64,000 nt of DNA. Origin: Limibacillus sp. GTDB lineage: Bacteria; Pseudomonadota; Alphaproteobacteria; Kiloniellales; CECT-8803. Under the pieces are notes generated by a model. It did no database searches and had not been told where the DNA came from. It was given only the letters and a program-made list of their open reading frames with translations. The stretch is taken from contig JARRJC010000005.1 of NCBI GenBank assembly GCA_037379885.1, positions 1 to 64,000 of the forward strand, written 5' to 3'. Shown here piece by piece: positions 63,769 to 64,000 of this stretch (its first letter is position 1; each line of letters opens with the position of its first letter). Made by a program: the position numbers and the translations under genes.

Positions 63769-64000
63769 CCGATGCGCGCGGCTTCTTCGACCTGGCTCTC
63801 TTCCATGCGGTAGAGCGCGTCGATCAGCGCGGTGCGGAAGCTGCCCGGTCCTTGCGAGCGCTCGGCCGCCATCTCGCCCGCGATCCCCATGATCACCAGC
63901 CCATGGACGGTCGCTTCCAGGGGATCGTCCGAGACCGCCAGGCAGGCGCCGACCAGGGCGGAGAGGGTGCAGCCGATGGCCGTGACCCGGGCCATGAACT
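63765..64000 (-). CDS. thiM: hydroxyethylthiazole kinase ThiM, 3' part only
   Basis: The gene runs off the window's right edge; about 78 C-terminal residues are present. They include RVTAIGCTLSALVGACLAV, the conserved anion-hole GxGC-type motif with the catalytic cysteine, and the C-terminal helices AEMAAERSQGPGSFRTALIDALY. ThiM phosphorylates the thiazole alcohol for salvage, supplying ThiE. Upstream of and overlapping thiE. Confidence 0.9.
   Translation of the reverse strand, partial: FMARVTAIGCTLSALVGACLAVSDDPLEATVHGLVIMGIAGEMAAERSQGPGSFRTALIDALYRMEESQVEEAARIG

Noticed and set aside
62401-64000. TPP riboswitch for thiE/thiM
   Set aside because: No THI-box pattern is visible before thiE; its start overlaps thiM, so any riboswitch would be upstream of the window edge.

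Overview
The window is a GC-rich, densely coded stretch of bacterial chromosome. Gene content and order point to an alphaproteobacterium, probably of Rhodospirillales/Kiloniellales type. The evidence is an ALA synthase (HemA), a DUF2794 protein, the orders guaB-rsmB-guaA, yfgM-bamB-der, dnaB-alr-mlaE-mlaF-radA-cvpA-purF and pyrB-pyrC'-plsY-dprA-topA-rnr, and a ppx-rlmE overlap. The placement is inferred from content, not from a tree. No CRISPR array, insertion sequence, integrase, prophage or rRNA operon is visible; one tRNA (Gln, CTG) is present.

Region 1 (1-8.6 kb) is the accessory part. It holds the 3' end of a flavin-dependent amine demethylase/dehydrogenase, a phosphoethanolamine-type N-methyltransferase and a convergent Rieske oxygenase of the quaternary-ammonium demethylase group. 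An AT-richer gap follows with a decayed ABC-permease fragment, then an XRE-cupin regulator with a candidate operator, a second methyltransferase, a large TPR protein, a protein built of two copies of one unrecognised domain, and an unknown membrane protein. Making and breaking N-methyl groups (betaine-type osmolytes) is the likely theme.

Region 2 (8.6-30.6 kb) is core genome. It covers tRNA-Gln, exopolyphosphatase/GppA and RlmE, a host-attachment-family protein, GMP synthesis (guaB, guaA) with rsmB between, then YfgM-like, BamB and Der. A long minus-strand series runs dnaB, alr, mlaE, mlaF, radA, cvpA, purF, DUF2937 and a short-chain dehydrogenase. A cyclopropane fatty acid synthase lies just upstream of dnaB.

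Region 3 (30.7-38.5 kb) is a minus-strand polyamine block: a class III aminotransferase of putrescine/omega-amino-acid type, hemA, and a four-gene spermidine/putrescine-type ABC transporter (ATPase, binding protein, two permeases). It ends in a clear terminator and has an internal stem-loop after the binding-protein gene. Region 4 (38.7-45.8 kb) has a peptide-type ABC binding protein, a tandem universal stress protein, two oppositely oriented Opp-type permeases with no ATPase genes, an auxin-efflux-type carrier and a CaiB/BaiF CoA-transferase.

Region 5 (45.8-64 kb) is again mostly core: pyrB with a dihydroorotase homologue that lacks its HxH metal ligands, plsY, dprA, topA, rnr, an S41 C-terminal processing protease, a Nudix hydrolase, rpmG (L33) with its own promoter and terminator, an enoyl-CoA hydratase-like protein, a patatin, a Na+/H+ antiporter with a cyclic-nucleotide-binding domain, a secreted ricin-B-like protein, thiE and the 3' part of thiM. 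I found no clearly new multi-gene system. The strongest leads are the N-methyl cluster with its relic and operator, the duplicated-domain protein, the PyrC' pseudo-enzyme and the RNA stem-loop in the polyamine operon.
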